From positions 20,220,336 to 20,284,335 of the forward strand of contig NC_080717.1 of the NCBI RefSeq assembly GCF_019097595.1: a DNA stretch of 64,000 nt, in the 5' to 3' direction. Below the pieces are notes generated by a model. It ran no database searches. It worked only from the letters and a program-made list of their open reading frames with translations, and was not told the origin of the DNA. Source of the stretch: Hemibagrus wyckioides. Taxonomy: Eukaryota; Chordata; Actinopteri; Siluriformes; Bagridae. The position numbers and the translations under genes are program-made. Of this stretch, positions 1 through 12,339 are shown in pieces; position 1 is the first letter of the stretch, and each line of letters opens with the position of its first letter.

Positions 1-868
1 ACTGACTACCAAATGGAGTCAGGACAGCAGAGCAGACATGATCCGTGACAAAAAACCCACACTGTTTCTCCTTCATCTCCTTTGATATGATGCATATATA
101 CAGTGGTGGATTTTATATATAAACGTCAAATCTCCCCCCAGAATGTTTCATGTAAGCAGCAAGAAAACTGACCACCCGCTGATAACTACTATAATATTAC
201 ATTATTACTATGGCAATTAGTATTAAGATCACAATCACACCCAAACAGAGAGTATGGCTGAATTTCCCTTATTTTATAGTAGCACAAAAAATGTACATTA
301 TTTATAAACACTCTGTGCACTGACAGTATTCTTCTTATTATTAGTACTATTATTACCAACATAATAATCATTATTGTTGGACATAATACAGAATAATACA
401 CAAATAACAAAAATCACTCCTATATGCATTACAACTACTAATAAGTCAGGAAGAAGCATGAACACGCAGCTTACACTTAACTGGGCTTGCTGGCCGTACT
501 ACTTTTCTTTAACTGGGTTCCTTCGCCCATTAAAAAACCAGCAGCAAATTTTCAAGTGCTCCTATCTTGCCTTCTGCACTTAACCATGCATAGCTGCTTA
601 GGGCCTTACTGCCACTTATAAGCTGCTGGTGGAGTGCCTGCAAAAAGACCTTTCGAGCAAACCTGACACATTTAACGCAGCTGATGAAAGACACTTATGC
701 GTTAGCTCTAGTGCCCATGGCCAATTTCAGACAATTTCTCAAATGAAGGCAGAAGGTGGATAGAAGCTTACCCTTTTATATGACACACAGGAATCCACCT
801 TAAGGCTGCATAATTTAATGTACAGCTTTAGGGTTGTGGTGGTCTAAGAAAAGCATGAAGCCAAATTA
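1..868. other. AT-rich stretch without a recognised feature
   Basis: No exon-like segment, tRNA-like box or repeat that I recognise was seen on either strand. The short open frames here have no family resemblance and no splice-site context. Confidence 0.5.
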
Positions 869-1416
869 CACCAACCAGACATAACATTATGACCACCTGC
901 CTAATATTGTGTTGGTCCCACTTTTGCTGCCAAAACAGCCCTGACCCATCATGCACTGTGTATCCTGACACCTTTCTATCAGAACCAGCATTAACTTCTT
1001 CAGCAATTTGACCAACAGTTAGATCTGACCAAATGGGCTAGCCTTCGCTCCCCAGGTGCATCAGTGAGCCTTGGCTGCCCATGTCCCTGTTGCCGGTTCA
1101 CCACTATGCAAGAAAGGATTCCTTGGATCACTTTTGATAGACACTGGCCACTGCAGACCGGGAACACCCCACAAGAGCTGCAATTTTGGAGATGCTCTGA
1201 TCCAGTCGTCTAGCCAACACAATTTGGCCCTTGTCAAACTCGCTCAAATCCTTACACTTGTCCATTTTTCCTGCTTCTAACACATCAACTTTGAGGACAA
1301 AATGTTCACTTACTGTCTAATATATCCCACCCACTAACAGGTGCCATGATGAGGAGATAATCAGTGTTATTCACTTCACCTGTCAGTGGCCATAATGTTA
1401 TGCCTGATCAGTGTAT
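869..1416. mobile_element. Tc1/mariner-derived non-autonomous element, copy 1
   Basis: The left end contains GGCATAACATTATGACCACC-like sequence (written here as ACATAACATTATGACCAC). The right end, near 1388-1416, carries its inverted complement (CCATAATGTTATGCCTGATC). The two ends therefore form imperfect terminal inverted repeats of about 25 bp. The same sequence recurs at 20,149-20,657 in the same orientation. There a minus-strand reading frame resembles the C-terminal tail of Tc1-type transposases, which supports a DNA-transposon origin. This copy is too degraded to encode anything. Confidence 0.65.
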
Positions 1417-1584
1417 AAGCACTTGGGCTCAGAAAGTACTCTGCTGAACCAGGGTATCAGACACACTGAAAACTTATCCAGAAAACCTAATCCCCCTCTG
1501 GACAAGTTAAGGTACAAAACAGAGTTTAAAGGCAGTAAAAAAAAGAACTCAATGTGAAAATGAATTTAATTATTTAATTATATC

Positions 1585-1885
1585 TGGGGGCACGGTGGCT
1601 TAGTGATTAATAAGTGTGCTTTACAACACAACAGGGTTGGGGCTCCAGTTCGTGCTTCCACCCTGTGTGTGTGGAGTTACATGTGGACTTGTTTATCCTT
1701 CCTATGCTTCAGTGATTTCCTCCGGGTACACTGGCTTCCTCCCCCAGTCCAAAGATATGCAGAATTAGACACAATCTCTAAATTGTCTGCAGTGTGTGTG
1801 TGTGTGTGTGTGTGTGCGAGCGATTGTGCGAATGCATTTCCTGTGTAGGATAAGTGGTCCAGAAGATGGAAGGATGCCCAAGGCC
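1585..1885 (+). repeat. Dispersed fish repeat with tRNA-like head, containing a (GT)n run
   Basis: It begins with a 'gggcacggtggcttagtg' head. It continues through a moderately GC-rich body containing CTCCCCCAGTCCAAAGA and ends near AGGATAAGTGGTCCAGAAGA. I recognise this arrangement as a very common interspersed repeat of otophysan fish. A (GT)n tract occupies about 1,792-1,816. Related copies in the opposite orientation lie at about 19,160-19,505 and 36,945-37,200. Confidence 0.6.
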
Positions 1886-1889
1886 ATGA

Positions 1890-2919
1890 AATAAAACCAG
1901 TGAATAATGGTTCTCAATTAAGCTTCAAGTGTTTGGAGGAAATGACTTGAGCAAAAAGGGATGCAAATCTGTAGGGTTCCTGCAGCTTTGGTGAGGAATT
2001 ATAATAATGTCTTTTCCTAACAAAGGCTCCTAATCGTATGTATTTTCAGTGGCTGAATTATCAAAAACTGATACGTTTTGCATCATTGATCAGCTTGCAC
2101 ACTGCTCGCAATGGCTTGTTTTACTTCACGAAATTGACCTTTCTTTTACCATATCTACTTGTGAATCGTACTATCTACTTGTGTGAATTGTATCAGCTCT
2201 CTGTGATCTGCTTCACTTTCACAGTGCTACAACTACACAACACCCTGACTACAGACCCTTCTGCAGCTAGAGAGAGTTCATTAAAGAGACTCTGTTTGAT
2301 TGGCTGGATTCAGTTGATCTGTTTCACAACATTGGCTAACCTTGTAGTATCATGTTAACAGTGTGTGTGTGTGTGTGTGTGTGTGTATGTCAGCACATTT
2401 TCATTCCTTAGACAGAGACAAACTGAAAGAGAGGGTACATCAAAATCAATAAAATTCAATCAAGTTTTTTTTCATGAAAAAGCAAGCAATTAAGTGGCTA
2501 TTTACTTAAGTGGATATTTGCATATTAACACACACCCCCACCCACACACAATATAAATAATACAATATATGCCCTAGTACTTCTCAAAGAATGACTCCTG
2601 ATATGACATAAAACAACTGTTAATGTGTACAAGATTACACCACAAAACCAATCTGATTGGTCAGAAGCTATTGATTAAATTTCTGTAACAGCAGCTTTGA
2701 TAGTGGTGCAATTTATCATTCAAACAACTGGTTTACTTACATTAATGATCTCTTTCTAATACATTATCTTTTTTACAGCAATGACTCATTCACTGTAATG
2801 TATATAGAGGCCACTACACATCATTTAAGCTTACTAATACACACTTATCATCTTTGATGCCTTGAAACTTTGTGCAAGGGAGGACAGGTTTATTTAATAT
2901 TTATGAAGGTACAAAAAAT
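1890..2919. other. Gene-free stretch with a (GT)n microsatellite
   Basis: A (GT)13-type microsatellite lies at 2,361-2,386. An open frame of 106 codons at 2,038-2,358 has no recognisable domain. Nothing else is supported. Confidence 0.45.
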
Positions 2920-3003
2920 AAAATAAAAGTGAGGAAAATGTACAAAGTGCTGACAGAGGAGTTCATGTTTCAGCACTTTGTACATTGTCTGAACTTTTAT
3001 TTT
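2920..3003. repeat. Long two-step inverted repeat (hairpin, miRNA-precursor-like geometry)
   Basis: Arms 2937-2953 (AATGTACAAAGTGCTGA) and 2970-2986 are perfect 17-bp reverse complements around a 16-nt loop. Six non-paired bases follow on each side. Then 2920-2930 and 2993-3003 pair perfectly again over 11 bp. The geometry of 11 bp, a 6x6 internal loop, 17 bp and a 16-nt terminal loop spans 84 nt. Transcription is not shown, and the hairpin could be a foldback transposon remnant. Confidence 0.7.
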
Positions 3004-3859
3004 GCATGGTAATACTACCAGCTGCAGAATTAATATTTATTGGGTCCTTTACAGTATAAAGAATTGTAGCAGATACTAATATACACCTCTGTGATATGTG
3101 AAAATATAGTTTAACATACCATTTAATAATAGGATAAAAGGAGTAAAAATAAGATTGAATGCATCATTACTATGAACAAACATTACAAGCAATGCTTTAA
3201 TTATTAATTACAGTAACTGTTTAACAGTTTCCTGGGCCATTTTTACTGTGTGCTTAAAGTCATGTAGAAATATTCAAGTGATATCTGTCTATCTTTGTTT
3301 TGCCAGTCTTCTCAGGCTTTGATTTATTCAGACAGATAAAGCTGTCAGATGTTCGTCAGTCCATCTATTGTATATTCACAATCGATGAAGTAAGGACAAG
3401 ACCTACAGCGCAAAGCATCCAACAGTTCCTGCAGCAGTTTGTTTATAGGATATGGGTCAATGAACATGCTGTACAGCAATGACACATTGATGGTCATGTT
3501 ACAATAAGACACACACCATGTGTAGCATCACAGAAATGAAAAAAGGCACAACTTGCAACAAATGCAAACCCCATAGCTCACTGGGAGGCAGAAGAGATGC
3601 ACTAAAAAAGCACTTCCTGGGTCAAGGAGGTCAAATTGTGTTGAAACTCCTGCCCATACCAATCTCATCTTTTAAGGACTGGTCAGATGTAGAGCACGGA
3701 AAATTGAAAGCAGAAAAAGACTACTCTAATTTAAGTTCCTGACACTTTGAAAGCTCTCGAGTCACAGGGCCACGGTCGTGAAGTAATTGAATAACAAGGT
3801 GATTGAAAAGCAGTTCTTGTGAGAGCACTTAAAAGTATTACTCTTATAACAATTGGGCA
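3004..3859. other. Stretch without a recognised feature
   Basis: Short open frames at 3,300-3,482 and 3,518-3,742 show no family signature or splice context. No repeat was recognised. Confidence 0.4.
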
Positions 3860-4335
3860 AAAGACCTGACCATCACACTCATATACACTTTATGGACATC
3901 CATGGGCATTAATATGGAGGTGGTTCCCCCTTTGCTGCTATAATAGCCTCTTCCGTTCTAAAAAAGGCTTTCCTTTCGCAGATTTAGAAATGTGGTTGTG
4001 AGCATTAGGTATTAAATATCATTCAGCCACAAGAGCAGTAGTGAAGTCAGGTGCTGATGCTGGGTAAGGATGCCTGGCATGCAGTCTGTGTTCCAGTTCA
4101 TCCCAAAGGTGTTCAGTGGGGTTGAAGTCAGGGCTCTGTTTAGGCTACGTGAGATCTTCCACACCATCCTTATTAATCCATGCTTGTACAAGCGTGCACG
4201 TTTGTGTCTTTTGGCTAAGGTGAAGGCAAATTATAATGCTACAGATTATAAAGACATTCTAGACAACATTGTGGTAAGAGTTTGGGGAAGAACAGCCATA
4301 CAGCTACCACACCACCCTGCTGCATGGTAAAAAAA
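3860..4335 (-). mobile_element. Deleted Tc1-family transposon relic
   Basis: The segment 3,880-4,190 reads like the reverse complement of the 3' half of a fish Tc1 element (for example CAGTTCATCCCAAAGGTGTT and GGGGTTGAAGTCAGGGCTCT). About 4,205-4,300 then reads in the opposite sense, including the transposase-like peptide NATDYKDILDN on the plus strand. This head-to-head, internally deleted organisation is typical of non-autonomous Tc1 derivatives. A plus-oriented relic of the same family lies at about 19,828-20,115. It has no coding capacity. Confidence 0.65.
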
Positions 4336-7168
4336 AAATACAGTTGCATGTTAGAATGAAGCAGAACAACACAGCTGGACATAAGCATATAAGCAAACAT
4401 CTTCACAATAAATAAAAAGCTTCAAAGTTGATTTGCTCCATCCGCATCAAATGATAGATTATTATATGTAGCTTCAAATGATTCCCATGTAAATGGTCTT
4501 TGAATATAGAGAACATGCTTCCTCAAAACCATGGCTGCAAATCATATTTACAATGACCATAAAGCGCTTAAATGAAATAATTCGTAAATCAAATCTCACC
4601 AGGAGCAGAAGCCAAGTTGAAAAAAGGTCTATCAATGTCTCAGCCCATTTCTGTCACACTAAATCTCTGATAGCAATTACAGCTTCACTGAGATTTTATC
4701 AACATCCATTAAGTTTCGTCTGTATGTCACTTTGCCATGAGATCATCCTGAATGTAACCATGATTAAGGGCCAATCAACTTCTCAACAACTATTCAGAAG
4801 ATGAAAGATAACACGTCTATGGCAATGAATTTCTTCCCAGTCACTGATTAGGAACACAAGGAACTTGTCTTTCTAGATCATGCACGTTTACTGGAATACT
4901 ACCAACATAAATCAGGCTCAATCAATCAAATGTATGAAGATCCTGGCATGAACTAATTAGCTTACTGTTAACAGAAGCATAAGAAATTGTATTAGCAAAA
5001 CAAATATAATAAATTCTTGGCTGGAACTCCTCCAACTTACTATTCAGCATTGTAGATAGTTTCTAGACCCCCTATGTATATGAGTGTGAGTATGTTTGCC
5101 CATAATAATAGCCATGATTGCCTTTATAGTGCCATTAAATCGGATGCACGTTTCCATTTTTTTCAATGCATTGCACAATGCTTACCTGTAGGTATATATA
5201 TAACCTGCATGTGCTACTGAGACTGGGAAATGTTGGCAAGGAATTATACAATATAATGCCAAGGAAGAACCAGAGAGAATACTGTGACCGCATGTGATAG
5301 ACAACCAGACAGAAAACAACTAGTAGATAAATGAGTTTTGTGTAAGGAGTTTTACCCCATATGTGACTCATCATCATGCATCTTTTGCACCTCCGCTTTA
5401 AGACCACAAACACAATTTATAATTAGAATATAATTGCAAACCTGACAAAAAAAAAAGATAGAGAAACACTGCCTTCATTAAATGGAAACACTCTTAGTGT
5501 AAGTAATTTAACATCATTTCACAAGATTTGGTTTGATTATGTTGTACTAGTTAGGCTGGCATAATATAATGTATATGTGGAAATAGAGAATTAATCTACT
5601 ACAGAAATAAAAAGTTTACATATCCCTGTTAAAATGTCAGGTTTTTGTGATGTAAAGAAAAAAACACCCTTTAAAATATGTCAGAGGTTTTTAACCATCA
5701 ATGCGAAATTAGTGAAAGCAGGAAAAAAAAAACAAAAAAAAAAAAACAGAAAAAGTAAAACGGGGGAAAAAAACCCTTACAATAACCCAGCTGCATAAGT
5801 GTGCACACCATATTAGAATTTGGGATGCAGCTGTGTTCAGAATGAACCAATTATATTAAATCTCATGCTCATCATTTTAACCAAGCTCTATAGACCTTTT
5901 ATGTCCATTGTATTTCCCAGTTTCACGATTTTGTTAAGGAGAAAGCAGAAGGCTGGAGAGAGACAGCATTGTTGAATAAATTACATACTGAGAACCCTTT
6001 CATACTGAAACATGACAAAGCTGGTAATTAATGGCTACCTTTATACTAAATATAAAAGATTTTGATGTGCTTGTCTAGGCAGAACATCAGTCTCTGTGGC
6101 TAATGTTGGAAAATACTTTTTCACTGGCATTAATGGTAACATATGAGAACTTAATAAACTGAGACTTAAACTGAATTAAACTGAAACCCATCATTAAACG
6201 TAATAGACTTGTTCAACTTGGTGTAGCATGTCATACTGACCTAGCTAAATGTCTGGGCAGAAGATTTTCATACACAGCTGAACTGACCATGCCTATGAGT
6301 GACCAGAATTTAATATGGGTGATTTACTGAAGGGTACAATAGAGCACAACAATTTAATAAAAACACAGTTTTTTCTGTTTCAGCTAGAACTCTGCACTCG
6401 GCAAAACCAAATAATTTTTTTAAACCTAAATAGTCTATCAAACCGGCGAGGCTGAAATGCTCCAGCTTAAACCACTACAGTGACTGACTGACTGACTAAT
6501 AGAGGAAATATAATCTTTCTTCAACAAAATAGATTCTTAATAACATAAAAACCCATAAAAGGAATAATAAAAATATATGAAACAAAATATACTGTCAGGG
6601 AGTCCTTTTGATCTCAGTGATGCTGTTGAAAATCCTTTCAGATAAAAACCAAGAAAAGAAACGTATAAGAAAGGGAATGAAAGAAACTCACAGCTGAAAA
6701 AAACAATAATCCTCTTAACATCCAAAACAAAACAGAAATCAAAAACACTAAGTCCAACTGGTGTTCCACTCTCCAATTTCTCTAAGAAGGCCTCCAAAGG
6801 CTTGCTGTCTATATTAAAAAAAAAACTCAATTCTTTCAACTCTCAGTACTCCAATGCACTTACAAAGTGGTAAAAGAACTGGTGTGCTTTAAAAATACAG
6901 GCAGCAGGAGAAATTTCCCATAAGCACTTTAGCTGGAGATGGAAGAAAATCCTAGACATGGGGTCATCTTTAAACATTCAGTCTTGAGATAGTTGGGCAG
7001 GTTTCCTGTCTCTTATTAACTTTTCAGAAGGTAAAGTCAAAAATGGCTATACAGTGGAAATATGGTTGTCTGACCTACAGTTCATATGCAGCATTCCATT
7101 CTGCTCTACTGAACGTCTGATCTTCCAACACTCTACTCCACTCCACATCCAGCAACAATAATGAGCTG
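4336..7168. other. Gene-free AT-rich stretch
   Basis: It contains short homopolymer A runs (about 5,725-5,775) and a short (ACTG)n run near 6,481-6,496. No exon, RNA gene or transposon that I recognise was seen. Confidence 0.45.
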
Positions 7169-7220
7169 TGGATATATTAACTCTTATCTACAGACCAGTG
7201 TAGATGAGAGTTAATATCCA
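7169..7220. repeat. Compact inverted repeat (hairpin)
   Basis: GGATATATTAACTCTTATCT... from 7,170 pairs with its near-complement ending at 7,219. The stem is about 21 bp, with a 2-nt bulge and one mismatch, around a 6-nt loop (GACCAG). Its function is unknown. Confidence 0.65.
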
Positions 7221-7289
7221 TACCAACTGCTTCAGCTCCAGCAACACTACCCCTCACAAACCTAGAAAAAAACACACCAACCCACATAG

Positions 7290-7625
7290 CTACACACCAC
7301 CACTCTAATCTCCATTCACACCAACGACACACCAACACACTCATCTTCATTCACACCAACTACGCACCAACACTCTCATCTTCATTCACACCAACACTCT
7401 CATCTCCATTCACACCAACTACACATCAACACTCTCATCTCCATTCACGCCCCCTACACCCCAACACTCTCATCTTCATTCACACCAGCCACACACCAAC
7501 ACTCTCATCACTATTCACACCAGCTACACACCAACACATTCATCTCCATTCACACCAGCTACACACCAACACACTCCTCTCCATTCACACCAGCTACACA
7601 GTTCTATTGCCAGCTACACACCAAC
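7290..7625 (+). repeat. Minisatellite, unit about 36 bp
   Basis: Imperfect tandem copies built from ACACTCTCATCTCCATTCAC and ACACCAACTACACACCA recur roughly every 36 bp, with some half units, for eight to nine copies. Units differ by a few substitutions, for example GCACC or TACACATC variants. It is non-coding. Confidence 0.75.
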
Positions 7626-8150
7626 CCTCTAACCCTCTAGGTATATTCACACCAATGCTATCATCGTCAGCCATACCAACCCCCTCACCTGCATTCAAAT
7701 CAACTGCCTCAGCTCCAGCCATAACAATTCTCTCTGTAGCCATGACCCTAACCTCTATGAGCTGTGAAAACAGATGTTAATGTTCAGGAATCATGGCATG
7801 ATGGAGCCATTAATTTCCTACTATTAGCCAAGCAGATGAGCGCTAATGAGTATGTTACAACATAACGAGAGGATGCATAAACAGCAAAAAGCAAATTGTT
7901 TATAACAGAAAACACTTGAAATTCATGTATAAATAGAGTTAAAGCAGTTTTAGAAATACTGAATTTAGACAAGGAGTTATACTATAATAGATACATGCTT
8001 GTGAAATACCCGCATTAATCAAATTCTAAAATTAATAACTGATGCATGTGTAATTTCTATGTAATTTAATGTAATTCTTTCCTTTGTCATTTCCTTTGCC
8101 TTCCTGTAATCTCATTTATTTTGAATAGTTTAAATTTTTAACTATTTCAT

Positions 8151-8198
8151 AACATTTTTGGTTTGGTTTTTAAAAATTATTATTATTATTATTGTATT

Positions 8199-8229
<31 letters not shown>

Positions 8230-8629
8230 TTATTATTATTATTCCAGATAACAAGCACCAATTTCAACTACATTCCTGGTTGGTTTTATTGTTATGTTTG
8301 TCTGTGAAACGCTCATCATGTCACACTTTCATATTCCGATAACCGGCTTCCCTACATCCATGCACCTGAGTAAGAATAAAGTACTCTGTGGTTTAAATCA
8401 TTATTCTCAGCTGTATGTAGTATGAAAAGAATGGAATAACAACACTTACTGTTAACAATCATTCTTCATTATCCACAGGTAGCTGGTATTAATTCCGATG
8501 AGTGTGGCATCAATACTCCAAGGAAAGCAAAAAAAGCTTTTCACTGCTCAAATAGATTTCCACCAAACCAACTTGTTTACCCTAACTCAAAGAATTTTCT
8601 TGATGCCTATGTTTATTTCAGTGAATAAT
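8151..8629 (+). repeat. Duplicated ~480-bp module, copy 1
   Basis: From AACATTTTTGGTTTGG to TTCAGTGAATAAT this segment is nearly identical to 12,266-12,731. The main differences are the length of an internal (TTA)n tract (about 8,177-8,243 here) and scattered substitutions. The flanks outside these limits differ, so the ends are sharp. I recognise no coding sequence or known transposon in it. Confidence 0.8.
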
Positions 8630-10394
8630 GAGGCTAAAATACAAGTACCTTTAGTAGGCTTGGCTCAAATCACATACTTGTACTATTCTATACCATTTGT
8701 AGTATAGTGTGAAGATTCTAACAAGAAAAAGAAACAAGCACTTCAAGTACACATATTCAACAGAAAAACGTCTGGAACGTTGGTCACTTCATGCACTCAA
8801 CGGTCCCACCTTCGTGGAGGAGAGAAACGGGGTTGCAGGCACTGACACTGGATGAGAAATTTTCAACATTTTAAAATTTCACTGCATTCTACCAAAGCTA
8901 GTGGCATCACATTAAGTGTGTTTGATGCAATTTGCCAGTGACTAGGTAAATGGCTTATACTTCCAGTTCGTTAGTATAAAAACATCAGTGCTCCATAAGA
9001 GACAATACTACCCTTCTAATATTTATACACTAGATGGTACAGTACATAGTGAACAGTGAATGTGGAAAGTGTTTCGGACACAGCTAGTGTGTTTTGTACT
9101 CCTTTCATCACTCAATTTAAGTTCCCTTGATATCCTCCAACTGGTCTCTCACTATTTTTACCTAACCTTTAGAATTTAAGTTATTAATTATCAGTACACT
9201 TTATAGCTGAAGTTTTAATAAGCTGACTTGAAAAATGTATTACAGTTTTGAATGAGATTCACACAGCACATTCAGCTCTGAAATCTATTTACAGTACACA
9301 CACACACACACAGAAAAAATGGACTTTAGTAAATGAAATAAAAAATTGCCCACATGTACATTTGAAATCATTCCACAGAGACAGTTCATCAAATTGGAAT
9401 GGAAATAAAAGCTATCATTCTCTGCTTTCTATTAAAATTCCACTGCCAGACAAATTTTCCCTTGCTTTATTAGTTCTTTGTCTGTTACATCTTGCTCCAG
9501 GCATAAGTCATTGCACACACACTTGTCTTCCATTGACATTACTATTAATTAAGCTCATTCATGTCGTACCTACACCTAGGCCTAGGTCTGAAACCTAACC
9601 CCTGAAACCAAATGGAAATTTTGTGGGGTTTTTTTAATGGTTATCCTAATGTCCCCCCATTGTTAAAACTTTCAGATATTCCTAATATTTTAGGAATTAG
9701 ACATTCCTAATACATTTGGTCCCCAACAGGATATAAAAACCATCTCAATACCCAACACACAGGTATGCATCTTGTGCCTACTGTGTGATCTGATGGAAGA
9801 TTTCAGCAATGTTCTCTGGCATTCTCTCTAATTTCCCTCGCCTGCTTTAGTTCCACACATGGCTGAATGGCACTCAGTTGTGCCGAAGGAAAAATCTACA
9901 GGAGGTCATTCAAGCAGCTCCAGGGCAGAAGACACACCGTGTTGCAGGTGCTCAGCTGTCACTTGTTCTGTCAGTGGTAACTGTATAATCCAGGACAAGG
10001 TACCTGACAAGAGGGGGGCACGGGCAACGTCCCCTCCACTTTCCATCAACAGAATACACATGCACACAGATTTATGTGAGACAAGACCTCTTCTGCAGGC
10101 AGGGAAAGTGCACTGTGCTACAATAAAAATAGTGTTAATTTTGTCAGCAACAGCTCAAACGAAATATTAGTCAAAAGCCATTATTCCATGACAAAAGTTT
10201 CAAAAAGCACTATAAAATAATTTACCTTCCTAAGCAATACATACAGTATATACGGCAGAACGTCAGAATAAAGGCAATGAGACAAAAATAAGACAAAAAA
10301 TGGCAGATGCAGACTTAATAAAGATTATACAAAGAATTCATTAAGAAGTATTTCGTACCATAGCACTGCTGAATGCATGAATCTGACAGGTCAG
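8630..10394. other. Stretch without a recognised gene
   Basis: A short (CA)n run lies near 9,297-9,313. The moderately GC-rich part at 9,840-10,090 has an open frame of 103 codons with no recognisable domain. Nothing else is supported. Confidence 0.4.
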
Positions 10395-10556
10395 CATAGC
10401 TCTAAGAAATTTACATTTTAAAGATTTATCTCACTTTATACAATTGAGCAATTGAGGATTAATGTGGCAACTTGGTGGTCCTGGGATTTGAACTTACAAC
10501 CTTCCCTTCCAATCAGGAGCCCAACACTATAACCACTGAGCTACCACTTCATTAAA
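10395..10556 (-). mobile_element. tRNA-derived SINE fragment
   Basis: On the minus strand it begins GTGGTAGCTCAGTGGTTA, an A-box-like tRNA head. GTTCAAATCCCAGGACCACC (B-box-like) follows, then CTCAATTGCTCAATTGTAT. The same CTCAATTGCTCA block occurs in the SINE at 61,330-61,505, so both belong to one broad SINE family. Confidence 0.65.
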
Positions 10557-11988
10557 AAAACACAAAATATACTTGTTCGTTCTAAAACTTCATTTCTATA
10601 ATAACAGATCACACACAATGATTTGTACAGCAAGGCACAACTGGTTTAAATAACATCTTGTCTCGCGCTTTCACAACAATGATTAAAAATGTCACCGTGT
10701 AACTCCTTGGCGAGAAAACAGAGACAAGAAAGAAAACACAGGGGAGCAAATTATATGAAGGGTTTTTTTTTAATTCATTTTAAGCATGTGTTTACTGTGT
10801 AAGCATCATTGTTTACTGTGTTGTCCTAATCTCATCAATATTTTTATTTTTCCCCCTCAACTACTGTTTACCCAACACACAGGGTTTCATTGACTACAAA
10901 GCATGTGATATGAGGCACACGCTGTTCAAAATCTGATTCAATTTCTGGGTGTCTGCACAACTGCAAGCCAGGAACTGTCCAAACAAAACCTTTGTTGTCC
11001 TTTGCATATATGGTTCGAAAATCTACTAATCACATCTGCTGATCAAAGGAACCTCCATTTACGCCCTAAAAGACAGATCACTGTGTGTCTCAATGCACTG
11101 ACACAAATATCATTGCTGTCCTACAGAGATCATTTGCATTGTTTTTGCCCAAAAATAGGTATTTTACTTTCAAGACAAGTCATTTTAACTTTTACAACTT
11201 TGATTAAGCGCTTAAGAGAAGCAGCAAACAACTGCTTGGTGTTTTTGGGACCAGCAAAGTGTTGATTAAAGTAGATTCTGGTTTATAAAGTGCATTAAGG
11301 AACACAGAGTGTAATGAGAATGCATGAGAATATACACTGCTCCAGTCTGTAGAGTCAGCAAAGAGCTAGTGCGATCAGAGGTCAGATGTCATTGGCAACT
11401 GGAGAAACAAACCATGGCTCTAGTCTTCATCTTAAACTGGCTCAACTTCTGAGCACTGAAATGACATCAAAAATGATAAACTCTGACTTTGGCCCCTCTC
11501 CTGCTGTACATTTTCACAAGCTCTGGGGTATATAGGATAAAGATTTATCCTCTTTCATTCATCTGTGATAATAAACATCCGTGCTTCATGCTGATAAACC
11601 AATTACAGTTTAGAGGCTCACTGCAGACCAGAGAAACAGCAGAAAAACCTCGGAAACGTTCATTAGTTATGGCCTTAACTTAACTATGGCTTAACTAACA
11701 CAAAAGAGCAGTAAATAAAGGGATGTCTGCTCTGCACACAATTACTGGTAGCCACAGGGGGGGTCTCTGTAGATTTATGTAAATGTATGTATTGAAAAAA
11801 CAGCATGGTCAAATAGACCCTCAGAGGAATGACATTTTACTCAAGTGACAAATGTTTAGTTGAGCTGCAACGATGGTGACAGTTGGAACATGAAGGAGCT
11901 TCCACTTTATTGCAGCTAAGAAATGAAAACTCGTGCATTTGACATATAAACCTTAGAGCGCCATGAAGAAGCAATTACATAACACCGG
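10557..11988. other. Gene-free stretch
   Basis: No exon, RNA gene or repeat was recognised. The small open frames at 11,002-11,265 and 11,489-11,683 have no support. Confidence 0.4.
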
Positions 11989-12308
11989 GTCTAAAAATCA
12001 GTCTATTATGATCATAATAATCGATCAGGTGTCTTTTTTTAATACCAAAACTGTGAAGCATATACATCACTGTGTAAATGTGCAGAATTACATACGACAC
12101 TGATAATGAGGTAGAACAAACTGCAAATAAGCAATACAATAATTTCTGATTGTGGGTATTGATGACATCAGTATATGTTTAGTAATTTGTTCGAATGTTT
12201 ACTTTATCTTGAGAGCATGTGTAGTTCATATAATACTGCTTAATAAACCATTTTGCATTCAATTCAACATTTTTGGTTTGGTTTTTTAAAATTATAATTA
12301 TTATTATA

Positions 12309-12339
<31 letters not shown>

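Noticed and set aside
2038..2358. 106-codon hydrophobic plus-strand frame
   Set aside because: Hydrophobicity reflects T-rich DNA. No family motif, promoter or splice support.
2937..2960. miR-106b/miR-17-family gene
   Set aside because: The matching bases extend from the stem into the loop, and the expected precursor arrangement and clustered family members are absent. Only the hairpin itself is reported.
7290..7625. CRISPR-like array
   Set aside because: The units are contiguous tandem copies without unique spacers, in a vertebrate genome. It is a minisatellite.
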